In this document: positions 21,513 to 31,303 of the stretch, one piece after another
Position numbering within the stretch: position 1 is the first letter of the stretch
How the letters are laid out: each line of letters begins with the position of its first letter
Position numbers and translations under genes: made by a program
From: Nematopogon swammerdamellus
Taxonomy: Eukaryota > Arthropoda > Insecta > Lepidoptera > Adelidae
Assembly (NCBI GenBank): GCA_946902875.1
Contig: OX336345.1
Location: forward strand, 4,123,395 to 4,187,394
Length of the DNA stretch: 64,000 bases
Reading direction: 5' to 3'
The notes under the pieces: generated by a model
Told to the model about the DNA's origin: nothing
Database searches by the model: none
Seen by the model: the letters and a program-made list of their open reading frames with translations, nothing else

Positions 21513-22438
21513 TTGGTAACAAACATACAGTTCACGGCAGAAAATAATGCGTGTCGAGCTTTAGAAGGAGACCGTCGGTTGTAGAGCGTTGTCCCTGTCG
21601 CACGAACTCTATGCGAGTTCGTGCACGCCTAAGGCACCTAGTAACGACAACGGCGTATGGCGTAGTAGTTTTCTTAAGGGTTTTTTTCATAAATTGCGAT
21701 CCTTCGCATTAGAACTTTGAAAAGAGTGTGATCAATAGATATAACAAATGGCGTAATTTTGCTGTAAACATTCCATTCAAATTCTCTTTAGTTTCTGAGA
21801 TCAAGTCTTCAAAATTCACGCGGAAGAAAAAATCGACATTTGGTTACCGTATATTTTTTATAGAAAGTCATAACATTTTACAATCCAAAAACATGTGATC
21901 GATAGACAAACAGTTGTTCTATATTTTGCAGTAGTTTTTAGCCTTTAGATTGGTCTAGTTATTGCGGGCTACTTCTTCAAAAATCCACATGTGGCGTTAC
22001 TACGCGCCTTAATGGCGAGCACTTTTCCAAATGATTATATTCGAAATTCGAACGCAGAGTTTCCATGAATTATTTTTTAGATATGATATGATGACTTTTG
22101 GATGTGGCCAACTGCACGACGCGCCGATGCGTGTGCGGGATGGCGCGGGGCGGGGGGGGGGGGGGGGGGGGGCAATATCCGGCGCTGCTGCTTGCGCCCG
22201 CCCAGCGACCGGAGATCGCACGCCACCGCCCCGCCCCGGCCGCCCAGCTGACGCGGTGCGAACCGACGAGCGGTCACCATCGCCATTTTGCGCTGAAATA
22301 AACTGAAAATGCCCCGAAAATTCAGGTCATCGTGCGGATGTGTGCACAAATGCAACGGGGAATGCGTAATGAAATAATATGGCCTGGATTTTGGGTAGGT
22401 AGTTGTACTGAAATTAAAATATGTAGCAAAAATGTACC
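21513..22438. other. Non-coding; CpG-rich block with a 21-base G-run at 22152-22172
   Basis: From about 22110 to 22310 the sequence becomes GC- and CpG-rich (CGCCCGCCCAGCGACCGGAG, CCGCCCCGCCCCGGCCGCCC) and ends with CATCGCCATTTTGCG. Open frames of 67-92 codons here conflict and are glycine or proline runs. This could be a CpG-rich promoter-like block or a mutable G-run; there is no transcript evidence. Confidence 0.35.
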
Positions 22439-22748
22439 GTGTGGGGCCGATACTTTAAAAGAATAGCCCCACTGCATCTCTCCCCGTGTATGTCATAAAA
22501 GGCGATTAAGGATATGATCCCTTCTTATATTACTAGGTGGTAGAGTTTAACCCGCCCGTGTCGGTACCACCGCACTGAATGAAAGGTCGGTCGAAACGGC
22601 TATGTAAATAGTTTGTGTTTTCCGTCCAGTTCTGTGTAGCCGCACGACCGAAGGAAACCCCTGACGTGGCACCAAGTTCACCCGGTGTTATGGGCTGACC
22701 TCACGGATGTTGTAGGTGATGTAGCCAAACGTGTCAGTTTCCATAAAA
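22439..22748 (+). mobile_element. SINE-C, complete copy
   Basis: The head GTGTGGGGCCGATACTTTAA, AATAGCCCCACTGCATCTCT and CCCCGTGTATGTCATAAAAG is joined to TTATATTACTAGGTGGTAG (shared block) and tail 1 (GTTTTCCGTCCAGTT ... GTTGTAGGTGATGTAGCC, GTGTCAGTTTCCATAAAA). It is the clearest example of this head on tail 1. Confidence 0.85.
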
Positions 22749-23057
22749 ACTTTCCATCCCGAAAAAGTTATCGCGTCTACCCGTACGTTCTACCAGTCAT
22801 ATAAGAATGCAGATATTAAAGGGAAAATAATTTTTAGGGTTACGTCCTAAAATGATAAAATTTATGCCATTCGTTTGGCCCGAAACGTCGAGCTACATAG
22901 CTCGGAGACGACCGTGAGTAAATTCGTAAAATGTTCTATTAATATTTAGGATTTATACATTTTCGTAAATAGCTAATCTTAAAATGTATGGAGAACTCAC
23001 ATTTTATTTTATTTTGCTACCGTTCTTTTTTTAAATCTATTTTCGATACAAATTATC

Positions 23058-23424
23058 TTTTTTTATAGAATCTGACACGGTTCGCTACATCACCTACAAC
23101 ATCCGTGATCTCAGCCCATAACACCGGGTGAACTAGGTGCCGTGTCAGTACTTCCCTTCATTTCATGTCGGCTACACTGAACTGGACCGAAAACACAAAC
23201 TATCTACATATCCGTTTCGACCGACGTTTCGTTCAGTGCGGTAGTACCAACCCGACCGGGATAAACCTTAGCACCTAGTGAGGTAGGAAGGGAAGTGGTT
23301 TAACGTGGAATCTGAACCACGGTCAGCCTCCAACAGTCGAGCGGTCACCCATCCAACAACTGACCGCGCTCAGCGTTGCTTATCAATTGTCGAACGACCG
23401 CACCACTGAGCTACCGAGGCTGAC
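23058..23424 (-). mobile_element. SINE-A, full length
   Basis: The minus strand reads GTCAGCCTCGGTAGCTCAGT (A box), AAGCAACGCTGAGCGCGGTC and GATGGGTGACCGCTCGAC (5S internal control region), GTGGTTCAGATTCCACG (B box), the shared block and tail 1, with an A-run at 23058. All modules are present. Confidence 0.9.
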
Positions 23425-25183
23425 AAACCTACTATGAAGCAATGACGTATCATGTATTCTCTTTGCTATGAAGGCTGTACTTTAGAACGACTTGTTTAGA
23501 AATGCGTGGCACTGTGGCGCACAAGAGCGGCACCGTAAAACCAATAAAGAGGATTTGAGACACGATTTATACCCTGTGATCATTTTGCCCTCGCGACTAA
23601 TGCGCCGCCCGCCCAGTGGCGTTACAGTCGGTCGGTTGCACCCACTGCCTCTAGCCTCTAGCTAACCCAGGCCAACCACAGAACGTAAAATCTAATCAAA
23701 GCTTCTAACATTATTGGCTTTTTTTTGCCGACCAGCAAAATTTACCTTTATGTTCTGGTAGAGTATGATGAAACAATGTTTTATTATAAAACAATATATT
23801 TTAAAAAATTTGTAAAGAATATCGTTCACTGAAATCGCTATCCACATATTACTGATGTAGACAAACAAGAGGCGAGCAAGATCTCGCGAATTGCGTGCCA
23901 CAAGTAAGCGTAGTTTCGCGCAGTTGATGCGTCGCCTTTCATTATTGTCACGGAAACCATCCAGATAAAAAAAACCATATTGTGCTGTATTACAGTGCAA
24001 AAACTTAATATTTTTTTTTAAAAGGTTGGTAAATACGGCTCTAAGTCGTGGCTACATATAAAATTACAGCATTTACAGATGGTGGATAATAAAAAAAGAT
24101 AAATTATTTCTTAGTAAACAATCTTAGAAAAACACAATAGAAAATTGCCCCAGAATAAAGAAAATATGAATATTTACACAAGAAACAACTGAATGTTACC
24201 TTTGAAACATAAACATACTGCTCGAAATCTCGACGCGGAGACGAGAATTGGATTCTCCGAAATTGATTATTCGGAAAGTTAATTTAAGGCCGTGACAAAC
24301 GCCAACGACCTTGAGCATTCGGGAATTTCAAATTCCAAATTATTTTAGTTTATATACCACTTTTTTATAAATCTCTAAGTAGACTATCGATGAAACTAAA
24401 ATAAAAATAAATACTTAGGTTAAATTAGGCAAAGATATGTAGATATTTGCATTTAGGTACGAATGAGGGTTAATTACGTCGATAATTTCGTGTAGGCGTT
24501 GTTTGTTTTTTATTTTTATCTTCTGTCGTGGTTACAATAATAAAATTTCAACAAGCTAGTTTTCTCAGTGCTTTGTGACCTTTGCATCAGTGATATTGTA
24601 AAATTGTAATAATACACACATTCTCAGCTTTTTTTAAATTCATCCTTTTTATATAATTTTTTTTTATAGTAACTTTACTTATTATTTAAAAAACTCAACA
24701 AACCACATTGTTGGTAAAGAACCCCATTTTATGTTGGTATTTTTTTAATTTTCTCCATGTGTGCCAATTGGTCAGTTTTGGACTTTCTTTGCCGCACTTT
24801 TTGCATGTTTTTGCGTTTTTGGCGTTTATCACGGCCTTAAGGAATGTTACGTTCCAAGTTCGAATCCGTATAAAATTACTAAACGCGCTTTATAAACATG
24901 TAATGTGCCATTTGTTTTGATTTAATCTAAGATGCGAAACAGTTTGTTTTAAATTCATGAATAAGAGATACGTTCGAATTGGCTATTCATTTTATCGCTC
25001 CATATTATAATCTTTATTTGCAGTATAAATACCGAATTAATTCAAAGGCAATTTGCATACAAATCATTTTGTGATTCCATTCCACGCGTGAACTTACGTA
25101 GGTATTTACATACGACGACGACGCCACCGCGCCCCGTCTTCTTCGCGGGCGTGGCGTATCTTGCGACTCTACCAAACACATAA
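23425..25183. other. Unassigned, AT-rich
   Basis: No repeat family or gene was recognised across about 1.7 kb. Minus-strand 24000-23692 is open for 102 codons but lacks family features. Short poly-A and poly-T runs are scattered through it. Confidence 0.3.
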
Positions 25184-25374
25184 GGGCTCGTACCCATAAT
25201 ACGTGACCGATTTTACCCACTTTGTGACCCCTTCTCCCATGTGACCTACCGTGGTTTTGCTCAGACCCCCCGTCCCCCGTCCCCCATTTTCACGTAGTAT
25301 TTTAAATATTATAATACAGCTATTTCTTTATATAGAAAAGGCTATTTTTAGCCTATTTAATCAATATTTCGATA

Positions 25375-26309
25375 CCCTAGTTCCAGAGTGATACATCTCA
25401 AAAATCATAGTTTCGAGATAAATGATTTTAAAGTTTTGGCAAAAGTTTTGAACTCTCACTACTGCCTCATTTCTTTGAGTATTCGTATGAAAATTGGAAT
25501 TTACTTTATAATTGTTGGTTTGAATTTCCCAGTATTTCCCCATTTTCTTTTGAGTTGGTGCGCTATGGAACTATGTCTATGAAAGTAGTATTACTAAATT
25601 ACATACATAGTGCAGTTTGAACATAATTTTCTATGGAGAAAGTAAAAATAAAACTTTGATTTTCTACAATGATTTTATTTAATTACATTTTCAAAATAAT
25701 TTAAGATACAAAAAATAAGAAAATATGTGGTCTTTCAGTCGGAATCTATAGGATTATAATAGATATCAGTTGAGTAGTAAGATATAGCGGACTTCCTCTC
25801 AGGAATCAAATTTTTTCCCGTTCTATGAGGCCGTGCGTGCATAGCATCGCGCTCATTTTGTGTGTGGCCGACTATTAGGAAATTATGGGTGCTCTGTATT
25901 TGAGGAAGGTTCTTGACACAGTAGGTATAAGAAAAAGCAAGCTATGAAAGGCAAGCCATAGAGCACTTTTTTGCATTAGTGTGGGGTGCCAGTACAGAAA
26001 AGAAGAATATGCCAGTTCCGTATTGCACTTTTTCGAGATCGTGCTGTGCGGCTTGGTTAAAATTTCTTATATAGGCGAGTATTTAAGAATTCATTTGCAA
26101 ATCGCACCAAAGTAAAATGTTGCGGTATGGAACTGACAAGGTCAACTGAAAAACTCGGTTCTAAAGTGATACTTTTGGTGTGTTAGGCCTCTAAAATTCA
26201 GATTTCGTTTTGGTGCTCTATGGAACTGATAGTATATCGAATTCTGAGTAATGTCTCATATTTATCTCATTTTCGCGAAATTTTGAGTTATTGCACTCTG
26301 GAACTAGGG
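25375..26309. mobile_element. TIR element, 935 bp, TA-flanked, nested
   Basis: The ends CCCTAGTTCCAGAGTGATAC and GCACTCTGGAACTAGGG are inverted, with imperfect pairing continuing to about 30 bp. TA is found on each side (25373-25374, 26310-26311). The interior has several CTATGGAACT words and no transposase frame. It sits inside the element at 25184-26781. Confidence 0.75.
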
Positions 26310-26559
26310 TATCGATTTGATCTTAGTGTGGTGTAAACGGTACAAGGTAGTAAATCGGCAGGAAATGAAAACTATGCACACATGTTGGTACAGGTAGGTA
26401 TTTATGGTTTTATTCATTTATTTAAAGAAAAACTACACACTATCCAACAACTTTGGACAAGATATTCCCTTATGAACTGTAAAATTGTAAAATTACTTTT
26501 TTTATAAACAATTAAATATATTGTAAAATATAACTGTAACTACGTGACTTTTTTTTTGC

Positions 26560-26673
26560 TTTTTTTTTTTTATTGACAGCGCGACATATGACGCCGAGCC
26601 ACCCATAAGGTGTCTAACGACGCCCATGGACATTCGGTCGTATGCGGGGGTTGCGAATGCCATGCCGGCCTGA
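26560..26673 (-). mobile_element. Jockey/CR1-type LINE 3' tail, short truncation
   Basis: The T-run and GACAGCGCGACATATGACGC, then GACGCCCATGGACATTCGGT and GAATGCCATGCCGGCCTG are the last 110 bases of the dominant LINE family plus its poly(A). Confidence 0.8.
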
Positions 26674-26781
26674 AACTGACTTGGTACTAACCCCCCCCCC
26701 CCCTTCCCTCTTGTGACTGACCGTGGTATTTGTCAACTCCCCCCCCCCTCTACATCAGTCACGTAGTATGGGTACGAGCCC

Positions 26782-27085
26782 TAATACTATACTGTACTAA
26801 CTGTCCAAATGTCTGCACTACCCTTGGTATATTTCTTCCTCACTTACTCTCATCACCCAAAGGTTGACTGGAAGAAATCACTTAAAGTGATAAGTCCGCC
26901 TTCGCACTCTACTGTTCTCGTGTTTCTGTGTGAAGTATTGTTAATTTCTATTGCTCTTCTGTATGTTATCTTCTGTCTTCTGTATCTCTGTGTTTTTGTG
27001 TGCAATAAAGCATTTCTCCTCTATTTCTAATTTATTCTAATGCAAGCCCCGCATACAACCGAATGTTCTATGTTATGTTCATCTA
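26782..27085. other. Possible LINE 3' tail, otherwise unassigned
   Basis: TCTTCTGTATCTCTGTGTTT then GTGTGCAATAAAGC at about 26960-27015 resembles insect LINE or mRNA 3' ends. No reading frame supports a gene. Confidence 0.3.
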
Positions 27086-28165
27086 TTTTTTTTTATTTAT
27101 TTTTTTTATAGACAGCCGGCGTGGGTGTCTGTGAACCATACTTCACGGAAGATCAGACACAGCCAATAACACCATTCCTCGCGAAACCACGCTCAGAGAG
27201 GCGCCATGCCGGCTATGAGGCGGACAAAAAGGTTGTCGTCTAATTTATAGACCATTCCATATTTTCGCCGTTCGACACAGGAACGATTTCGAAAAACGAT
27301 GTGTTCTTAGTAGTTGGGTGTCAACAACATATGGATGTTCCGAGCGAGTCCGGCGGGGACGGATGGGGGCTGGAGGGATGAGGGAAGCCAATTCATCAGA
27401 GCAACGTCCATGGTAGTACCTATAGATATACAGGCTAAGAGAACCGATTGTCCGCCTGTGGTCCAATGATTCAAGTCCCTCCGTGAGCTTGGGATCACCA
27501 ATTAGACGGATAGCGCGGCGCTGGATAGAGTCCAAGGACGCCAATAAGTAAAGAGGGCATCCACCCCACAGATTACCACAGTACTCCATCACCGGGCGAA
27601 CTTGCGCTTTATATAGCACAAGCTGTGCCCGCGGCTCCGCCCGCTCTTATATTTCACTTCACTGCTAACCTCATAAGCCATTTAGCGTGATAGTAAGTAG
27701 CCTATAGTTGATGGGAAGAATCAAGCTATCCGTAGAATGTTTTTTTATTAAAATCGGTTCAGTGGTTCTCGAGTTATAAGCGGACAGACAGACACTCAGA
27801 CACTCAGACAGAAAGCAGACGTTGGATTTTATTATAGGTAAGGATAAGGAGCTGCGCCGCCGGTGAGAAGAACCGTCTGCTGCGGTAGAGGACGCCTAAT
27901 TTCTTAGAGGCATGTGTCGCTTTGGACTCTGTGAAACCCCTAAAACTACTGCCTAAAACCCACATCCTTGGTCAATTCCACGCACAGGAGGTCCAATTTG
28001 TCATTGTTAGGTATGGCCGTACCCTGGAACGTAGCTTTGAAGGGAAACCGGTCGGCCTTAGTAGAGAAGGCGCATGCTTGAGTTTTGCTGACGTTGAAAT
28101 CAACAAGGTTCTCGCGGCCCCAGGAGGCTACCTTAACGAGAACACTGTCGACTCTTTTTTCCTCC
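27086..28165 (-). mobile_element. Jockey/CR1-type LINE, 3' half of the reverse transcriptase, split by a Helitron
   Basis: Reading the minus strand: VASWGRENLVDFNVSKTQAC, a frameshift after DVGFRQ, then THASKKLGVLYRSRRFFSPA and AQLL up to the Helitron at 27844. After it, LYKAQVRPVMEYCGNLWGG, IQRRAIRLIGDPKLTEGLES, HPYVVDTQLLRTHRFSKSF and RTAKIWNGL follow. Omitting 27619-27844 rejoins the frame exactly (QLL-M-LYKAQ). This is the region downstream of the RT catalytic core; the core itself and the endonuclease are missing. The 3' end carries a T-run near 27086-27109 (poly(A) on the minus strand). Confidence 0.85.
27619..27844 (-). mobile_element. Short non-autonomous Helitron (226 bp) inside the LINE
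   Basis: On the minus strand it begins TCCTTACCTATAATAAAATC and ends GGGCGGAGCCGCGGGC, CAGCTTG. It is flanked by A (27618) and T (27845) with no duplication. The host LINE frame is restored across the junction, which fixes both ends to the base. Confidence 0.92.
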
Positions 28166-28170
28166 CAAGA

Positions 28171-28370
28171 CGGCATATAACTTGGACCAGTGCAGTAGCC
28201 TATTTTAGGGCATCTTTGGTGGAGGGCGCGGGATGCGACGGCGGTGAGAGAGCCTGCATACCACGTGATTGGTTGGCCAGTCGCCCGCCGCCCTCCGCAC
28301 CGCGCGCGCGTGCCGTTCGCTCCGAAATACACATCCGTACCTTCGAAAACTGATCCAAGTTATATGCCGT
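28171..28370. repeat. Inverted repeat, 21-bp arms around about 157 bp
   Basis: ACGGCATATAACTTGGACC at 28171 and GGATCCAAGTTATATGCCGT-type sequence ending at 28370 are inverted copies with one or two mismatches. The enclosed block is GC-rich (CGCCGCCCTCCGCACCGCGC). It separates the minus-strand LINE from plus-strand LINE tails. Confidence 0.6.
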
Positions 28371-28373
28371 CTG

Positions 28374-28618
28374 GTATACAGCCTGGGGTTTTTCAAAAGG
28401 GCCGTGAAAATGCTTCTGTCAGGCCGGCATGGCATTCGCAATCCCCGTGCATCACAGAATGTCCATGGGCATCGTTAGTCACCTATTCGTAAGTTAAACG
28501 ATGCCGCATGTCGCGCTTTCCATAAAAAAATAAAAAATGTCCATGTGCGTCGTTAGACACATTATGGGTGGCTCGCCGCCATTTATGTAGCGCGTTCAAT
28601 AAAAAATAAATAAAAAGA
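28374..28618 (+). mobile_element. Two LINE 3' tails joined end to end
   Basis: The first tail (CTGGGGTTTTTCAAAAGGGC, GGCATGGCATTCGCAATCCC, CATGGGCATCGTTAGTCACC) ends at CTTTCCATAAAAAAATAAAA near 28538. A second tail begins at once (TGTCCATGTGCGTCGTTAGA, GGTGGCTCGCCGCC) and ends ATAAAAAATAAATAAAAAG. They belong to two subfamilies of the same LINE. Confidence 0.7.
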
Positions 28619-28904
28619 AAAATGAAATCTCGTACGCCCGAAAATTTCCTAAGTCAATATTTTCCCGGTACATCGTGGTGGTGGTAAGTGTATATTTTCG
28701 CTACGAAATAAAACCGATAAATAATGAATAGAAATAACTCGATTACGGAATACGGCCGTATGAGAAATTGAAATGATTTCGATGTTTATTTCGAGCTCTT
28801 TGATTCCTCGGGCGAATATTTTTGTTCAGTGTTTGCAGAAGCGTTATTAATAGTGAATACTTACTTACTCAGGGTAATACGTACACTGTCACTTTACTGT
28901 TAGA
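28619..28904. other. Repeat-poor AT-rich stretch
   Basis: No repeat family was recognised. Words such as ACCGATAAATAATGAATAG and CGATGTTTATTTCGAGCTC resemble the non-coding islands near 41.4 kb and 56 kb. Function unknown. Confidence 0.2.
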
Positions 28905-29470
28905 TATATAAATAAAAGTACCTACTTTATTGCTACAGAAAATTTTACAGAAATAAGCTCGATACATAACTTACACTACCTTTTGCCCGCGGCTTCGCTC
29001 GCGGTAAACTCGGTTCGATAGCAAATCCGAATCCAAATAATAAACGATCGTTTCTCTTATATTCTCTCTCTCTCTCTGTCCCTTCCTCCCTCGTTCCGAC
29101 CTCCCTTCCCCTCCCACCCTCCCCTCTTTCCCTCCTTCGCCTCCTCCCTTCCCACCCCCTCCCCACCGTCTCTCTCTCCCCTCCCCATTCGGCATTATAC
29201 CATTTGTCACTAAATTCCGTTCATACTATACTTTATATCATACTGCTCAGCCCTATTGCTATTAGCTAGCGTGATGTTATATAGCCTATAGTGAGCCTCA
29301 AGAACTACTCTTTACATTGGTGCAAACCGCATCAAAATCTGTTCATTGGTTTCGGAGTTAACCTCAAACATACAGACAGACGTTCCCTTTTATATAAGAA
29401 GTAGAGATGACGGGCAAAGGTGGACCTATGCCTTACAGGGATTTCTTCCAGTCGCCCTTTAAATGTTTGA
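28905..29470 (-). mobile_element. LINE 3' UTR fragment split by a Helitron
   Basis: Left part 28905-28975 (GTACCTACTTTATTGC, ATTTTACAGAAATAAGC) and right part 29408-29470 (GGGCAAAGGTGGACCTATGC, CTTACAGGGATTTCTTCCAG) together match the tail also found at 7215-7385 and 39743-39860. The intervening 432 bp are a Helitron-like insertion. Confidence 0.6.
28976..29407 (-). mobile_element. Non-autonomous Helitron (432 bp) with a polypyrimidine tract
   Basis: On the minus strand it begins TCTCTACTTCTTATATAAAA and ends GCGAGCGAAGCCGCGGGC, AAAAGGTAG. It is flanked by A (28975) and T (29408). Between about 29060 and 29190 the plus strand is almost pure C/T (CCTCCCTTCCCCTCCC and similar), giving spurious Arg/Gly/Glu frames on the minus strand. 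Confidence 0.8.
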
Positions 29471-29869
29471 GAGATATATATTGTTTATTGTTGATTGATC
29501 ATTCATATGGCAGTAAAATTTCACTCGAACTTGTCACAATTTATTCTACCCGGTTCGATTACACCCACGAAGAAGAACCGGTAAGAAACTTCGCAGGGTA
29601 TTTGTTTTCCATACGTATTATTACCAGTATTTTAGTGGCTATCCATATAATAAAATTGCCCACAGTCTATCGAAAACACAGCTTGAGAGCAAGATTGACA
29701 ATTTTTCTGACAGTTCTGACTACAAAGACTTGTTAATTAAGTATATCAGGTGTAAAGAGCCTTTGTCAAATTTTGGTACGTAATTTATATCAATTAATTA
29801 TATTAGTAAAATAAATATGCTACAATGTAGTATAATTGTCAAAAAGTCGGACCTCTCGCAAGAGAACCT
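29471..29869. other. No recognised feature
   Basis: The 109-codon plus-strand frame at 29407-29736 starts inside the Helitron/LINE junction and has no domain. Probably non-coding. Confidence 0.25.
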
Positions 29870-30055
29870 GACGCCCAGACCGAAGTTTGAAGAAAGTCAG
29901 TCAATGAGAGCGAGGCCGAAAGCTGACCTACGTTCAGTTGAAGAATATACCTACTTTCTCGAAAATTTTAAGTTACTAAGGGCGAGGCCAAGGACCGAGC
30001 CGCGTTCGGGGAAATGATGTACTTTCTGGAAGAAATTAAGTCATCAACTCAGAGC
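29870..30055 (-). repeat. Diverged 68-bp minisatellite units (about 2.5)
   Basis: GAGAGCGAGGCCGAAAGCTG, ACTAAGGGCGAGGCCAAGGA and CCGAGCCGCGTTCGGG are reverse-oriented, mutated copies of the 68-bp unit of the large Helitron array. No Helitron ends are visible around them. Confidence 0.65.
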
Positions 30056-30063
30056 TAGCTGCC

Positions 30064-30455
30064 TTTTTTTTTTTTTTTATGGAAACTGACACAGTTGGCT
30101 ACATCACCCACAACGTCCGTGATGTCAGCCCATAACACCGGGTGAACTAGGTGCCATGTCAGTGCTTCCCCCTTTGATCGTGCCGGCTACACTGAACTGG
30201 TCGGAAAACACAAACTATTTACATAGCCGTTTTGACCGACGTTTCATTCAATGCGGTGGTACCAACCCGGGCGGGTTAAACCCTACCACCAAGTAAGATT
30301 AGGAGGGAAGGGACCTACAGTTTTACGAGGAATCGGAACCTCGGTCAGCCTCCAACGGTCAGCGGTCACCCATCCAAGTACTGACCGCGCCCAGCGTTGC
30401 TTAACATTCAATAGCGACAGTTCACTGTCTGCACCACTGAGCTATCGAGGCTGAC
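30064..30455 (-). mobile_element. SINE-A, full length
   Basis: On the minus strand: GTCAGCCTCGATAGCTCAGT (A box), AGCAACGCTGGGCGCGGTCA and GTACTTGGATGGGTGACCGC (5S control region nearly intact), CGAGGTTCCGATTCC (B box), the shared block, tail 1 and an A-run of about 16. Confidence 0.92.
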
Positions 30456-30521
30456 ACCGTAATAGATAGTTCTCGAAGACAGGAAGCTGCGCTCAGTTCA
30501 ATGATAAAGTAAGTCACAAGG

Positions 30522-30721
30522 GAAAATGTGGAACGCACTCCCTGCCCATGTATTTCCTCCCAAGTACAGCCTGGGGTTTTTCAAAAGGGGCGTGAAAAGG
30601 CTCCTGTCTGGCCGGCATGACATTCGCAATCCCCGTGCATCACAGAATGCCCATGGGCATCGTTAGACACCTACTTGTAGGTGAAACGATGCCACATGCC
30701 GCGCTATCGATAAAAAAAAAA
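30522..30721 (+). mobile_element. Jockey/CR1-type LINE 3' tail
   Basis: The plus strand encodes NVERTPCP-type shifted frames of the WNALPA region. Nucleotides CAGCCTGGGGTTTTTCAAAA, GGCCGGCATGACATTCGC and CCATGGGCATCGTTAGACAC match the family; it ends GCTATCGATAAAAAAAAA. Confidence 0.75.
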
Positions 30722-30724
30722 TTC

Positions 30725-30800
30725 ACCGAAGGCGAGGCCGAAAGCCTTTAGATATGTATTCTCCAAGTAAATCAATTAAAGCGAGGTCCACGATATATAA
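30725..30800 (-). repeat. Diverged 68-bp minisatellite unit
   Basis: CCGAAGGCGAGGCCGAAAGC and TCAATTAAAGCGAGGTCCAC are one to one and a half decayed units. The palindrome ATAATATGATATATCATATT follows at about 30798-30818. Confidence 0.5.
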
Positions 30801-30834
30801 TATGATATATCATATTATTATGCATACATACATA

Positions 30835-31236
30835 TCACACACGCTGAATCCCGACAATCGGGGTAAGCAGAGTAATCGGTGTTGTGCTTCAAGAACTGTG
30901 GTAAATTACAGCGCAACACCGACCACCACGTTTCGCAAAGTATTCGAACAAGATTCAATCGATCAAGCAGCAAGTAAGGCCCGAAGAACCACCTGCTGCA
31001 TGACTCGGTGGAAGTACCGTGCCAAGGTGAAAGGTGGCGAGCCTGTCGCCCTTTAGCACGACATACCTTAGTCGCCTTTTACGACATGCAATCTTAACCC
31101 GCCACTAACCCGAGTGCACCAGCCTTGCGGCCATAGCACCCGCACAGCGCCGCGACCTCATCATGGAACAATCATTTGAGAGCCACTGCACGCACACATG
31201 CAGTGGGGCTCTTCTTTTTAAGTACCGGCCCCACAC
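30835..31236 (-). repeat. Repeat D, near-complete copy
   Basis: In plus orientation: GAATCCCGACAATCGGGGTA, ATTACAGCGCAACACCGACC, CTGCATGACTCGGTGGAAG, GAGCCTGTCGCCCTTTAGCA, CTTAGTCGCCTTTTACGACA, then GTGGGGCTCTTCTTTTTAAG and TACCGGCCCCACAC. The last part is the reverse complement of the SINE-C head. About 100 bp are inserted at 31090-31195. Confidence 0.75.
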
Positions 31237-31246
31237 GTCATGATAT

Positions 31247-31303
31247 GGTTATTTGATGCGGAAACCTCACCGCGCGAGTCTTGCCTCGCACCTGACCGGT
31301 TTT
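31247..31303 (+). repeat. Repeat E, 3' terminal fragment
   Basis: TGCGGAAACCTCACCGCGCG, AGTCTTGCCTCGCACC and TGACCGGTTTTT are a mutated end of repeat E. Confidence 0.4.

Larger units (their letters stand above)
25184..26781. mobile_element. PIF/Harbinger-like TIR element, 1598 bp, TAA target duplication, with nested insertions
   Basis: The left end GGGCTCGTACCCATAATACG and right end CGTAGTATGGGTACGAGCCC are inverted copies. TAA flanks both (25181-25183, 26782-26784). C-rich tracts lie near both ends (CCCCCCGTCCCCCGTCCCCC at 25266; C-runs at about 26693 and 26743). A second TIR element (25375-26309) and a LINE tail (26560-26673) lie inside, so the original element was probably only a few hundred bases. 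Confidence 0.75.

Noticed and set aside
22009..22355. Glycine- and proline-rich frames around the G-run
   Set aside because: They are homopolymer translations, present on both strands and without conserved motifs.
28945..29210. Arg/Gly/Glu-rich minus-strand proteins of 73-79 aa
   Set aside because: They are translations of a polypyrimidine tract inside a Helitron.
30360..30405. 5S rRNA gene
   Set aside because: Only the internal control region is similar; the rest of 5S is missing and the block sits inside every SINE-A copy.
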